In this document: positions 16,525 through 25,126 of the stretch, one piece after another
Layout of the letters: each line of letters starts with the position of its first letter
How positions within the stretch are numbered: the first letter of the stretch is position 1
Assembly (NCBI RefSeq): GCF_024105735.1
Contig: NZ_JAAAML010000004.1
Coordinates: forward strand, 248,001-312,000
Length of the DNA stretch: 64,000 nt
Direction: 5' to 3'
From: Parahoeflea alexandrii
GTDB taxonomy: Bacteria > Pseudomonadota > Alphaproteobacteria > Rhizobiales > Rhizobiaceae
Translations under genes and position numbers: made by a program
The notes under the pieces: generated by a model
What the model was told of the DNA's origin: nothing
What the model saw: only the letters and a program-made list of their open reading frames with translations
Databases searched by the model: none

Positions 16525-18036
16525 ATGTGCAGACTCTGTGATCCGAAGAGACCTCAACTGCCCTGTCCGACGCGGCGGGATTTTCTCACCGCGAGCGCCA
16601 TTGGCGGCGCGGCTGCAACGCTCGGACTAGGGTCGACCCGAACCGCGCAAGCCCAGACGGTTGCGGCCTCAACGCTGCCCGAAGGCCTTGGCACGCCGGG
16701 TCGCAGGGTTCTGATCAAGGGCGGCGCGGTGCTGTCCGTCGATGATGCCGTGGGCAATTTCGCCGTGGGAGATGTACTGATCGACGGCAAGACCATTGTC
16801 GAGGTCGGCGCAAACATCGATGCTCCCGATGCCGTGCAGATAGATGCAGCCGGCAAGATCGTGATGCCGGGTTTCATCGACACGCACCACCACCAGTTTG
16901 AAACCGCCCTGCGGAGCCAGCTCGCCAACGGCATTCTCATCAATGATGGCCGCCCGGCGAATGCCTCCAACTATTACGAGACGATTCTTCAGGGCTTCTC
17001 CATGGTCTACCGGCCCGAGGACGTCTACATCAACGAGCTGTTCGGCGGCATCGCTCAGCTTGATGCCGGCGTCACCACGGTGATGGACGTCAGCCAGATC
17101 CACCATTCGCCGGAACATTCCGACGCCGCGATCGAAGGTCTCAGGGACGCAGGACGCCGTGGCGTCTTTGGTTACTTCGAAGGATGGGGCGACCGTGCCA
17201 AGTACCCGCAGGATGCCGCGCGCATCAAGCAGCAGTACTTCTCCTCCGACGACCAGCTGACCACCATGGTCATGGGCGGCGAGATCTATCTTCCGGGCTA
17301 TGAAGCGGCCTGGAAGATCGGACGCGAACTTGGCCTGCCGATTGCCCTTCATGTCGTTGGTACCTTCGGCATGCAGCCAACCTTTGACGAGCTTGGTGCG
17401 GCGGGCATGTTCGGCGAAGACAACATCTTCATTCACATGACCGGAATGTCGGATGACGGCTGGAAATATGCTGCGGATGCCGGTGCCCATGTTTCGCTCT
17501 CGGTGCCCATCGAGATGCACATGCGCCATGGCACCCCACCGATCCAGCAGGCCATCGATCTGGGCATGGACATGTCGCTCTCCACCGACGTCGAATGCAC
17601 CATGACCGCCGATTTTTTCACCCAGATGCGCAGCCTGGTGACCTTGCAGCGGATGTTTGCCAACGAGAAGGCTCTCTCGGGACAGGAGTACCCGGAGCTG
17701 ATGACAACAATGGAGGCGGTCCGTCAGGCAACCATGGGCGGCGCCAGGGGGCTGAAGCTCGACCGCAAGGTCGGGTCGCTGACGCCGGGCAAGGAGGCCG
17801 ACATCATCCTTCTCGATGCAGAGGCAATCAATGTTGCGCCGCTCAACAACGTGCCCGGCGCGATCGTCACGCTCATGGAGCGGACGAATGTCGACACGGT
17901 CATGGTCGCAGGCGAGGTCAAGAAGTGGAAAGGCCAGATGATGGGCTTCGACATCGACCGCCTGCGCGGAGAGCTGGAAGCAAGCCGCGACTATCTCTTC
18001 GAGGCGGCAAAGATCGAGCGCAACCTGTTTGCCTGA
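16525..18036 (+). CDS. Tat-exported amidohydrolase (metal-dependent, TrzA/AtzA-like superfamily)
   Basis: A 503-residue amidohydrolase-superfamily protein. Residues 17-44 form a Tat signal (TRRDFLTASAIGGAAATLGL, AQA cleavage), preceded by an unusual short Cys-rich leader (MCRLCDPKRPQLPC). Metal-binding elements are visible: GFIDTHHHQF, a His in LPIALHVVGTFG, a His in IFIHMTGM and the Asp of LSTDVECTM; the C-terminal KVGSLTPGKEADIILLDAEA closes the beta-sandwich. Periplasmic location is rare for this family. It lies 29 bases after the IclR gene, with GGGAGGAAAG before ATG 16525. It may deaminate or hydrolyse a substrate outside the inner membrane before uptake. Confidence 0.85.
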   Translation: MCRLCDPKRPQLPCPTRRDFLTASAIGGAAATLGLGSTRTAQAQTVAASTLPEGLGTPGRRVLIKGGAVLSVDDAVGNFAVGDVLIDGKTIVEVGANIDAPDAVQIDAAGKIVMPGFIDTHHHQFETALRSQLANGILINDGRPANASNYYETILQGFSMVYRPEDVYINELFGGIAQLDAGVTTVMDVSQIHHSPEHSDAAIEGLRDAGRRGVFGYFEGWGDRAKYPQDAARIKQQYFSSDDQLTTMVMGGEIYLPGYEAAWKIGRELGLPIALHVVGTFGMQPTFDELGAAGMFGEDNIFIHMTGMSDDGWKYAADAGAHVSLSVPIEMHMRHGTPPIQQAIDLGMDMSLSTDVECTMTADFFTQMRSLVTLQRMFANEKALSGQEYPELMTTMEAVRQATMGGARGLKLDRKVGSLTPGKEADIILLDAEAINVAPLNNVPGAIVTLMERTNVDTVMVAGEVKKWKGQMMGFDIDRLRGELEASRDYLFEAAKIERNLFA

Positions 18037-18050
18037 GGCCGTCGAAATCC

Positions 18051-18074
18051 CGATCCCGGCGACCGCCGGGATCG
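18051..18074. terminator. GC-rich hairpin between amidohydrolase and ligB-like genes
   Basis: A perfect 10-base inverted repeat (CGATCCCGGC, loop GACC, GCCGGGATCG) lies 14 bases after the amidohydrolase stop. There is no T-run after it, so it is more likely an mRNA-stabilising or attenuating stem than a full terminator; the dioxygenase genes continue downstream. Confidence 0.5.
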
Positions 18075-18130
18075 CCAGTCGAAAACCGTATCTCCGGGCC
18101 CACCGGGAAGATTGAAACAGGAGTAGAACC

Positions 18131-18991
18131 TTGGCTCAGCTCGTTGCCACTTTGGCCTCCACCCATCACCCCTTCTACCTCAAGGCGACAACGATGCCGC
18201 CCGAACAGCAGATGCCGCAGGCGCCCAAGTGGAAACGCAAGATCGAGGCTTATCGCGAGACCCTGGCCCGCACCAAGCCGGACATTCTGGTGATGATCGG
18301 TTCGGACCATTTCCACCAGATCTTTCTCGACAATTGTCCCCAGTTCCTCATCGGCAAGGCGCCACGCTACGACGCCACCTTCTACAACGAGGAACGCGAA
18401 TTCGGCATTCCGAAATATGTGCTGGAGGGGGACGAAGAGATGTCCCGCTTCATGCACCAGCACCTGATGGACCAGAACTTCGATTTCGCCTTTTCCAACG
18501 AATTGAAAATCGACCACTCGATCATCTGCCCGATCATCACGGTGCGGCCGCAAAACGATCTGCCGGTGGTGCCCATCTACACCAACATCTTCGCTCCGCC
18601 GCTGCATTCGCCTAAGCGCTTCTACGAGCTTGGCCGCGCCATTCGCAAGGCAATCGACGACTTTCCTTCGGACAAGCGCGTTGCCGCCATCGGCACCGGG
18701 CATCTCTCGCTCGAACTGGGCGGGCCGCGCCAGTTCATGGAAACCGGACCGGATCCCGACTTCGACCGCCAGGCCATCGAGTGGCTGCGCGCGGGCGACA
18801 TCGATTCAATCCTCGCCAATGTCAATCACGAGACCATGGCCAAGAGCGGCAACGCCACCCATGGCTTCCTCAACTTCATCCTGATGCTGGGTGTGGCCGG
18901 GCCCGAAGGCGCCGATTACGTCGACAATCTCGACCTCTTCCATACCATGGAAGCCTATTTCACCTGGTATCCGAAGGAGCAGGCAGCATGA
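18131..18991 (+). CDS. Class III extradiol dioxygenase catalytic subunit (LigB family)
   Basis: A 286-residue LigB-domain protein. The iron ligands of this family correspond to His12/His13 in ASTHHPFY, a second His in MIGSDHFHQIF and a distal Glu. The start is TTG at 18131 with AGGAG 7 bases upstream; no ATG gives the conserved first strand (AQLVATLASTHHP). These enzymes open catecholic rings next to the hydroxyls with Fe(II) and O2. The small LigA-type subunit gene overlaps its stop by 4 bases, so an LigAB-type heteromer is likely. Substrate unknown; no other aromatic-pathway gene is adjacent. Confidence 0.85.
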   Translation: MAQLVATLASTHHPFYLKATTMPPEQQMPQAPKWKRKIEAYRETLARTKPDILVMIGSDHFHQIFLDNCPQFLIGKAPRYDATFYNEEREFGIPKYVLEGDEEMSRFMHQHLMDQNFDFAFSNELKIDHSIICPIITVRPQNDLPVVPIYTNIFAPPLHSPKRFYELGRAIRKAIDDFPSDKRVAAIGTGHLSLELGGPRQFMETGPDPDFDRQAIEWLRAGDIDSILANVNHETMAKSGNATHGFLNFILMLGVAGPEGADYVDNLDLFHTMEAYFTWYPKEQAA

Positions 18992-19353
18992 GCAAGTACT
19001 ACGTCAACAAATTCCTGTTCACCGTCGACCGCGATCCGGATTATCTCAAGCGCTACATCGAGGATCCGAAGTCCTTCGTCGCCACATGGGAACAGTCAAT
19101 CGGACCCAAACTCAACGATGCCGAACGTTCCACCGTGCACAGTCTCACCGACGCCGAGCGACAAGCGCTGATCGATCATGATTATGTCGCGCTGTTCGAA
19201 ATGGGTGCGCATTTCTTCCTCAACCTGACCATGTATATCGGCATCTACGACGAGCCTTACCTTGCGAAATCCGGCCCGTTGTCGTTCCAGCGCGAATTTG
19301 CCGCCAAGCTGCAGCACTGGCGCGACAAGGACTATCCGAGCGTCGAGACCTGA
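18988..19353 (+). CDS. Extradiol dioxygenase small subunit (LigA-like)
   Basis: A 121-residue, mostly helical protein of the LigA (protocatechuate 4,5-dioxygenase alpha subunit) family: VNKFLFTVDRDPDYLKRY and ALIDHDYVALFEMGAHFFL, the latter forming the lid over the LigB active site. It overlaps the LigB-like gene by ATGA. The order is B then A, the reverse of classical ligA-ligB. It lacks the extension seen in fused LigAB enzymes. Confidence 0.85.
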   Translation: MSKYYVNKFLFTVDRDPDYLKRYIEDPKSFVATWEQSIGPKLNDAERSTVHSLTDAERQALIDHDYVALFEMGAHFFLNLTMYIGIYDEPYLAKSGPLSFQREFAAKLQHWRDKDYPSVET

Positions 19354-19453
19354 CGGCGGCATCACTCTGTTCAAGCTTGCAGCTCTTGGCGCCGACAGGT
19401 TTGACCCGCTTGCCGGAAACGCTCCCGGCGGAGAACCCAGGGTGTCTTTCGCT

Positions 19454-21160
19454 TCAGCTATCCGATGCCAACCAGGCAGGAAGGCCCGGTCCTGCGCGCC
19501 CGGTCACGGCGGCTCTTGTACAGTCTTCCAGGCTCCCAAAGCGCATGTTCCGTCCGGTCAGGCCCTTGCCGTAATGGGCATATTTGCCTGAGTTGGTCAT
19601 GACGACGGATGCCTCTGCGGGAAAGACAGGTTCTGTTATCGAACACCAGCAGAGATCCGGAATGACCTTGACGCCGGCTCCCTGAAGCCGGTCGAGAATG
19701 CCTTCAGCCGCCATATCGGCCAGTGTTCTTCGGCCAACGGTGACGATTGCCGTTGTACCGTCATGGCAGTGTTGAGCGTCGAGGAGATCAGCGAACCGCC
19801 GGGTTTCGGCGAGCGACGCATGCGGGCTGCCGATGGCGACGAGATCAATCCTGTCACCGCCGGCATTGAACTCTCGCCACAGCTGCCTCAGATCGCCGGG
19901 TGTGATCTCCTCAAGGCGGGCATCGACGGCCAGCGGCAGGCCGCCCTCCGGCGTGTGCCCCCTGACATGCAGCATCGGCGCTGCCGAGGTCGTTCCGAAC
20001 GCGGCGCACAGCGCCTTCAGGTCATCGGGCGTCGGAGACAGGTGCTCGAGCCCGCTCAGAACCGGGATGCCCGCCGGGGACTTGGCTCCGGCCAGCCATC
20101 CGAGCATCGGCCACAGCGCATCGTCGAACGACGCAGGCAGCGCAACGCGGATCTCGCAGACCGGCCTGCGGTTTTCCGCAAGATAGACCCCGGTGTTGGG
20201 CGCACGCCCGGTTATCGCGATGAACAGATCGAGGTAATCCGGATGTTTCTGGGTGCGGGCTCCGAGCACCGAGTTCGCATAGATCACGGCGTTGGATTCC
20301 GACCAGCCGATCGCTTCATCTTCATCCGGCACATCGTCAAGCAGGTAGGGCGCACAGGTAAATGTCGGACGTGCGCCCATGTGGACGTAGGCATCGGCAA
20401 GCCGGCTGGCCTTGGCGCCGAAATCAGCCGGCACACCCTGGGTTTGCCAATTCTCCCGGTCCACCGAAATGGCGTTGATGGTGGTGGGGATGACCGTCTT
20501 CGCTCCCAGCGCGTCCATCTTCTCGGCGAAATCGAGATTGGCGTCATGGGCCAGGATGCAGCCGTCGATGTGAGCCCGCGACACATCGATCAGGTCCCGT
20601 GCTCCCTGGACTGCCGCCATCAGGCAAAGGACTTCCATGGCAATCTGGCACGCGGGTCCGTCCCTGCCCGCCAGCCGGTCCCGGTCCGTTTCACTGAGGC
20701 GCAGTCCCCGGGTTTGCGGCTGCGACAGTTCAATCTGACGTTCGGCAAAGAGCAAGGTATTGCCTTTGATCTCAACTTCGGCGGCCCGGGACAATGCCTC
20801 GTAGGTTTCAGCTGGCAGACGCAGGACAGCGATCGGCCGATCAAAGAGGCGCGCTGAGATGATCGCGCCGAGGGTGAGGATATCCTCCGCCTCACGAAAG
20901 ACCAGCGCGGCAGGAGCCTTTCCATTGCGCGCCAGTTGAAGCAGCACGCCGCTGCCGCTGCAGGACCCGCGGGAGGTTGGCATCAACACGATCCTGCCGG
21001 CGAGCATTGCGCCATGGTCGGGATGATGCGTATCGATGATCCTACCGGTATCGGGATCCACGCCTCCCCAGAAGCTCAGTCCTTCACGGCAGGTCAGCAC
21101 ATCGCCTCTGGTGTCATTCTGGACAAACAGGGTGGCTTCGGATCCGGCAGGAACAGTCAC
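19454..21160 (-). CDS. Aconitase X (AcnX), fused small and large domains; cis-3-hydroxy-L-proline dehydratase type
   Basis: A 568-residue fused AcnX. The N-terminal swivelling domain (about 1-135) has MPTSRGSCSGSGVLLQLARN, the family's Ser-rich substrate loop. The catalytic domain follows (about 145-560), with the iron-sulfur Cys region CAPYLLDD and NSVLGARTQKHPDYLDL. Fused bacterial AcnX proteins are known cis-3-hydroxy-L-proline dehydratases; others in the superfamily act on mevalonate phosphate, as two subunits. The start is GTG 21160, preceded by GGGGA; no ATG fits. It stands alone and convergent with the LigBA genes, with no proline-racemase partner nearby, so the substrate is uncertain. 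Confidence 0.85.
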   Translation of the reverse strand: MTVPAGSEATLFVQNDTRGDVLTCREGLSFWGGVDPDTGRIIDTHHPDHGAMLAGRIVLMPTSRGSCSGSGVLLQLARNGKAPAALVFREAEDILTLGAIISARLFDRPIAVLRLPAETYEALSRAAEVEIKGNTLLFAERQIELSQPQTRGLRLSETDRDRLAGRDGPACQIAMEVLCLMAAVQGARDLIDVSRAHIDGCILAHDANLDFAEKMDALGAKTVIPTTINAISVDRENWQTQGVPADFGAKASRLADAYVHMGARPTFTCAPYLLDDVPDEDEAIGWSESNAVIYANSVLGARTQKHPDYLDLFIAITGRAPNTGVYLAENRRPVCEIRVALPASFDDALWPMLGWLAGAKSPAGIPVLSGLEHLSPTPDDLKALCAAFGTTSAAPMLHVRGHTPEGGLPLAVDARLEEITPGDLRQLWREFNAGGDRIDLVAIGSPHASLAETRRFADLLDAQHCHDGTTAIVTVGRRTLADMAAEGILDRLQGAGVKVIPDLCWCSITEPVFPAEASVVMTNSGKYAHYGKGLTGRNMRFGSLEDCTRAAVTGRAGPGLPAWLASDS

Positions 21161-21351
21161 GCCCGCTGTCCCCTGTCTTTGCCCGGCTTCAGAAAGGTCC
21201 TATTGGCGGCGGCAAAGGCTGGATACAGGTCTCCGGCGGCAGCAGGAACTGCATAGACTGCGAAGCGAGGCCGCCGCGTGCGGTTGCTATCAACATACGG
21301 CAGATGCGAAACAATCATCATATCCTGCGGGTCCAATCGATTCCCTTTCAA
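21157..21351 (-). CDS. Possible small protein upstream of aconitase X (doubtful)
   Basis: A 64-codon frame starting at TTG 21351 ends in a TGA that overlaps the aconitase X GTG start by 4 bases, the arrangement seen between real operon partners here. The product is Arg- and Pro-rich with no recognisable motif. No convincing Shine-Dalgarno is seen. It could be a leader peptide, or chance. Confidence 0.2.
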   Translation of the reverse strand: MKGNRLDPQDMMIVSHLPYVDSNRTRRPRFAVYAVPAAAGDLYPAFAAANRTFLKPGKDRGQRA

Positions 21352-21631
21352 AATGGGCTCAAACGGCCGGGCCGCCAGACTTCCGACAACGGCAGGCTCT
21401 CCGCGCCTGCCGCGTGCCGAAACTCAGCCCGACAGTCGTTCTGGCTCAATCAAGCGAGCAGGACAAGCTCAAACCGGGCACCGCGTCCGGTACAATGCGA
21501 TGCGCGCGTGGAGGCCGGCGTTTTGCGACGCTCAGATTTCTCACCAGGCAAAAACCACCTTGTCAGATTAGTCCCGAGATGACGAAAGCCATCAGACGCA
21601 TTTGCGACAAATCGCACCGGGACCGCGAGGC
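21161..21631. other. Intergenic stretch between aconitase X and MDR oxidoreductase
   Basis: About 470 bases separate the start of aconitase X from the end of the MDR gene, both on the minus strand. Apart from the doubtful 64-codon frame at 21157-21351, I see no plausible gene, repeat or RNA. It presumably holds the aconitase X promoter and the end of the transcript coming from the MDR gene; no clear terminator stem was found. Confidence 0.5.
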
Positions 21632-22633
21632 TCAGACCCTGATCATGACCTTGCCGTGGTTGTGGCGCGGAGCGCGGAGATATTCCCACGCTTCACGGAA
21701 CTGCTCCATCGGGAAGACGCGATCGACAGTCGGGCGGATCTTGCCGGACGCGAGTGCGCCGTAGACGAAATCCAGACCCTTCTTCTTCCAGGCGGCGTCT
21801 TCGATGTAGTTGAAGAGCGAATAGGGCTTGAAGGTCGCATTCGCCTGGTAAAGATACATCATCGGCAATTCAGGCAGTTTCTCGTCGAGCGTGCCATAGA
21901 AGAAAATCTGCGCATCCTTGGCCAGTGCCTGGCTGTAGTGCGCGATCATGCCTGCGCCGACAGAATCAAACACGGCATGAACTCCAACCCCGCCGGTCGC
22001 TTCCCTGACGGTCTCGGCCAGCCCCTCGCCATTGCCGATGTAGACATGGCTGGCACCACCCTCCATCAGGTAGTCCCGGTTATGGTCATATCGTGATGTG
22101 CCGATCATCGTCGCGCCGAGCATGCTGCCTATTTCCAGCGCTGCGCGGCCAGCGGTGCTGGTCGCCGCGGTCACGAGGATGTTGACGCCCGGGCCAGCCT
22201 TGGCCAGTTCGGCTATCGGGTAATAGGCTGTCATGAACTGCATCCAGATCGAGCCGGCCTCGACCGCGTCCATTCCGTCGGGCGCCTTCGTGAGGTAGCG
22301 CGGATCCCTGATGACGGTGTCACCGCTGGCGCCGTTCATGTCGTAGAAATAGGGAAGCGTGCAGTGGCGCTCTCCGATTGCGATGCCTGTCACGCCCTCG
22401 CCGATCTGGTCGACAATACCGACCGCCTCGCAGCCGACGCGCGCGGGCAGCTCGCTGAAATTGAAGGAATAGCGGCCCTGCATGAGGTCCATGTCACCCC
22501 AGTTCAGCGCAAAAGCCTCGACCTTGAGCCTGACTTCGCCCGGCCCGGCGTTCTTGGGGGTGTATTCGCGCAGTTGCAGCCCGTCGATACCGGAATACTG
22601 CGTGATGACCCATTCGCGATTTGTTTCCGGCAT
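21632..22633 (-). CDS. MDR-superfamily zinc-type alcohol dehydrogenase / quinone oxidoreductase
   Basis: A 333-residue medium-chain dehydrogenase/reductase. The N-terminal GroES-like domain (GEVRLKVEAFALNWGDMDL) and a Rossmann domain (NILVTAATSTAGRAALEIG, then GTSRYDHNRDYL) are clear, but the structural-zinc Cys cluster is absent, so it is closer to quinone oxidoreductases. ATG 22633 is preferred over upstream in-frame ATGs because GGGAG lies 6 bases before it. It is the last gene of the minus-strand operon with the sugar-type importer and HyuAB, 52 bases after the permease stop. Confidence 0.85.
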   Translation of the reverse strand: MPETNREWVITQYSGIDGLQLREYTPKNAGPGEVRLKVEAFALNWGDMDLMQGRYSFNFSELPARVGCEAVGIVDQIGEGVTGIAIGERHCTLPYFYDMNGASGDTVIRDPRYLTKAPDGMDAVEAGSIWMQFMTAYYPIAELAKAGPGVNILVTAATSTAGRAALEIGSMLGATMIGTSRYDHNRDYLMEGGASHVYIGNGEGLAETVREATGGVGVHAVFDSVGAGMIAHYSQALAKDAQIFFYGTLDEKLPELPMMYLYQANATFKPYSLFNYIEDAAWKKKGLDFVYGALASGKIRPTVDRVFPMEQFREAWEYLRAPRHNHGKVMIRV

Positions 22634-22685
22634 TCCGATCTCCCATGATTTCATTTGAGCTGTTCGAGGTCCTGTGATCTTGCGA

Positions 22686-23621
22686 TTATCGTCGTTGGCC
22701 AAGAGCGGAGATGCCGACGGCGGCGAGGATGATCAGTCCCATGGTCAGATCGCGGAAGAACGGATCAATACCCAGGATGTTGAACCCGTTGTTGACGAGC
22801 GCCAGCAGGAAAACACCTGCCAGCGACCGCCAGACCGCGCCTTGCCCGCCATAGATGCTGGTGCCGCCCAGGATCACGGCTGCGATGGCCTGAAGCTCCA
22901 TCCCGTCGCCCGCAGTTGCCTGTCCAAGTGCAACCCGCGATGTGGTGATGATCGAGGCGAGGCCCGCCGCAAAGCCGGCAATTGCAAAGGCCGCAATCTT
23001 GATCCGGTTGGTGCGGATGCCCGAGAGGATGGCCGCCTCTTCGTTGCCTCCGACTGCAAACACCCTGCGGCCGAAGGTCGTGCGGGTGAGAAGAAAGGTC
23101 AGCACGAGCGCAAACAGGACCATCACCCAGACCGAGTTGAAGACGCCAAGAAACTTGCCGCGGCCAAGCCAGGTGAAGTCGTCGATTCTGGCCGAAATCA
23201 GCCGTCCGTCCGACACCGCGACGGCGATGCCCTTGAAGATCAGTGCGGTTGCGATCGTGGCAAGGAACGAATGCACCCTGAGCACGGTGATCGCGAGCCC
23301 GTTGGCATAGCCCAGCGCAAGCCCGACGAACGGTGCCAGCAGCAGGCCCAGATAGGGATCCACATTGACCGCCAGCCAGGCCGAGGTCACCGAGCCCATG
23401 GCAAAAATCGCGCCTACCGAGAGATCGAAACCACCCACGATAATGACAAGTGTCATCGCCGCGGCCATGATCGCCAGGGGGGCGTTCTGGTTAAGGATAT
23501 TGAGAAGATTGCGGCCCGTCAGGAAGCTGTCGGACAGCAGCGTCAGAGCGACCACCAACAGGGCGATGAGGATCAGCACCGCGTAATTCTGAAGAAAATG
23601 AAGCGTCTTAGCGCGGGTCAT
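22686..23621 (-). CDS. Sugar-type ABC transporter permease (RbsC family)
   Basis: A 311-residue permease with about eight to ten hydrophobic helices and the RbsC/AraH-type motif GGFDLSVGAIFAMGSVTSAW. VTVLRVHSFLATIATALIFKG and LGGTSIYGGQGAVW are further landmarks. The start at 23621 overlaps the ATPase stop by 4 bases; the longer frame upstream is Arg-rich and lies inside the ATPase gene. It forms the membrane channel, presumably as a homodimer since only one permease gene is present. Confidence 0.92.
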   Translation of the reverse strand: MTRAKTLHFLQNYAVLILIALLVVALTLLSDSFLTGRNLLNILNQNAPLAIMAAAMTLVIIVGGFDLSVGAIFAMGSVTSAWLAVNVDPYLGLLLAPFVGLALGYANGLAITVLRVHSFLATIATALIFKGIAVAVSDGRLISARIDDFTWLGRGKFLGVFNSVWVMVLFALVLTFLLTRTTFGRRVFAVGGNEEAAILSGIRTNRIKIAAFAIAGFAAGLASIITTSRVALGQATAGDGMELQAIAAVILGGTSIYGGQGAVWRSLAGVFLLALVNNGFNILGIDPFFRDLTMGLIILAAVGISALGQRR

Positions 23622-25126
23622 TCGGCGGCGTCCCCCATGCCCTGATGATTGAAGAGTGCGGCAAGTACTTCGGCCTCGCTGACCCGGTCCGGATCGATCT
23701 CGTCGACGAGGCGGCCGCGGTCGACCAGGAAGACCCTTGTGGCCAGCCCCAGCACTTCCTCGATTTCGCTCGAGATGACGAGGATCGCCACGCCCTGACT
23801 TGCAAGCCGCCCGATCTCGCGATGGATTGTTTCGCGCGCGCCGACATCGACACCGCGCGAAGGCTCGTCGAGAATGAGCACCCGAGGATCGCCGGCAAGC
23901 CATTTGCCGATAAGGACTTTTTGCTGATTACCGCCGGAATAGTTCGACACATCGCCATCGACGATGGCAGGCCGGACATCGAGCTGGTTGATAAGTCCAA
24001 GCGCCAGCGCGCGTTCGCGAACCTTTGCCATCACCCCGCCCGAAGACAGCGCACGAAGATGCGGCAGGGAGATATTGGCCCTGACCGGCAAAGACATGAC
24101 GAGCCCCTGCCCGCGCCGGTCTTCGGGAACCATGACGATCCCGGCCTCTGTCGCCTCGGCGATGGAGCGCCGGGTCAGCACTTTTCCCGCGACCTCGACA
24201 CTGCCGGTCGAAGGATCTGCGCCGATGATGGCACGGGCAATTTCGGACCGCCCGGCACCGACCAGTCCGGCCAGGCCGACAATCTCGCCGCCCCGGATCT
24301 CCAGCCTGTCGACCTGCGTCCCGTTGGGGGAGATGAGATCACGCACGGAAAGCACCACCTCGCCATGGTCACGGGACTTGGGCGGGTAAAGCGTATCCAT
24401 CTTTTCACCGCCGAGCATGGCGGAAACCAGCGTCTCCCTGGTTTCCCCGGCGGTGTCGCGGGTGTGAACCTTTTCGCCGTTGCGCAGGACGGTGATCCGG
24501 TCAGTCACCTCGAGGATGTCGTTGAGAAAATGGGTGACATAGATCACCGAGCGGCCTTCATCACGCAGGCTGCGCATGATGCGATGCAGCTGGTCGATCT
24601 CGGATTTCGACAGCGAGGCTGTCGGTTCGTCCATGACGATGACCCTGGACTTGCGCGCCAGAGCCCGCAGGATTTCGATCTTCTGTTGTTCGGCGATCGT
24701 CAGACTCGAGGTGCGGGCGTTGGGGTCTAGCCGCAGCCCGCTCTGTTCCATGAGTGTCTCAAGCCGGGCGGCCTCGGTGCCGCGCAGGATACCGTTGACG
24801 TTTTCCTCAAGCCCGAGGAACACGTTCTGAGCCACCGTGAGAGCGGGAACGAGCTGCAATTCCTGGTGCATGATCGCGACGCCATTGGCCAGTGCCGTGG
24901 GCGTATCCCACGAGCTCTGCAACTGGCCGCCCACCGTGATCTTGCCGGATGTGGCGCGGTAGTACCCACCCAGCACCTTGCCCAGGGTCGACTTGCCGGC
25001 TCCGTTCTCGCCGATCAGGCCGTGGATCTCTCCGGGACGGATATCGAGATCCACCCCGGAGAGCACTTCCACATCGCCAAACCGGACGCCGATGCCGCGG
25101 ACCGATAGCAGCGCGTCGACGCTCAT
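23618..25126 (-). CDS. Sugar-type ABC transporter ATP-binding protein, two ABC domains (RbsA/MglA type)
   Basis: A 502-residue double ATPase. The first domain has Walker [17 protein letters not shown] and a Walker B ending in VIVMDEPTASL; the second has the degenerate loop GLVGAGRSEIARAI typical of RbsA, then YSGGNQQKVLIGKWLAG and VLILDEPSRGVDVGA. ATG 25126 overlaps the hyuB stop by 4 bases and gives normal family length; the upstream extension is inside hyuB. It powers the importer encoded in the same operon. Confidence 0.93.
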   Translation of the reverse strand: MSVDALLSVRGIGVRFGDVEVLSGVDLDIRPGEIHGLIGENGAGKSTLGKVLGGYYRATSGKITVGGQLQSSWDTPTALANGVAIMHQELQLVPALTVAQNVFLGLEENVNGILRGTEAARLETLMEQSGLRLDPNARTSSLTIAEQQKIEILRALARKSRVIVMDEPTASLSKSEIDQLHRIMRSLRDEGRSVIYVTHFLNDILEVTDRITVLRNGEKVHTRDTAGETRETLVSAMLGGEKMDTLYPPKSRDHGEVVLSVRDLISPNGTQVDRLEIRGGEIVGLAGLVGAGRSEIARAIIGADPSTGSVEVAGKVLTRRSIAEATEAGIVMVPEDRRGQGLVMSLPVRANISLPHLRALSSGGVMAKVRERALALGLINQLDVRPAIVDGDVSNYSGGNQQKVLIGKWLAGDPRVLILDEPSRGVDVGARETIHREIGRLASQGVAILVISSEIEEVLGLATRVFLVDRGRLVDEIDPDRVSEAEVLAALFNHQGMGDAAE

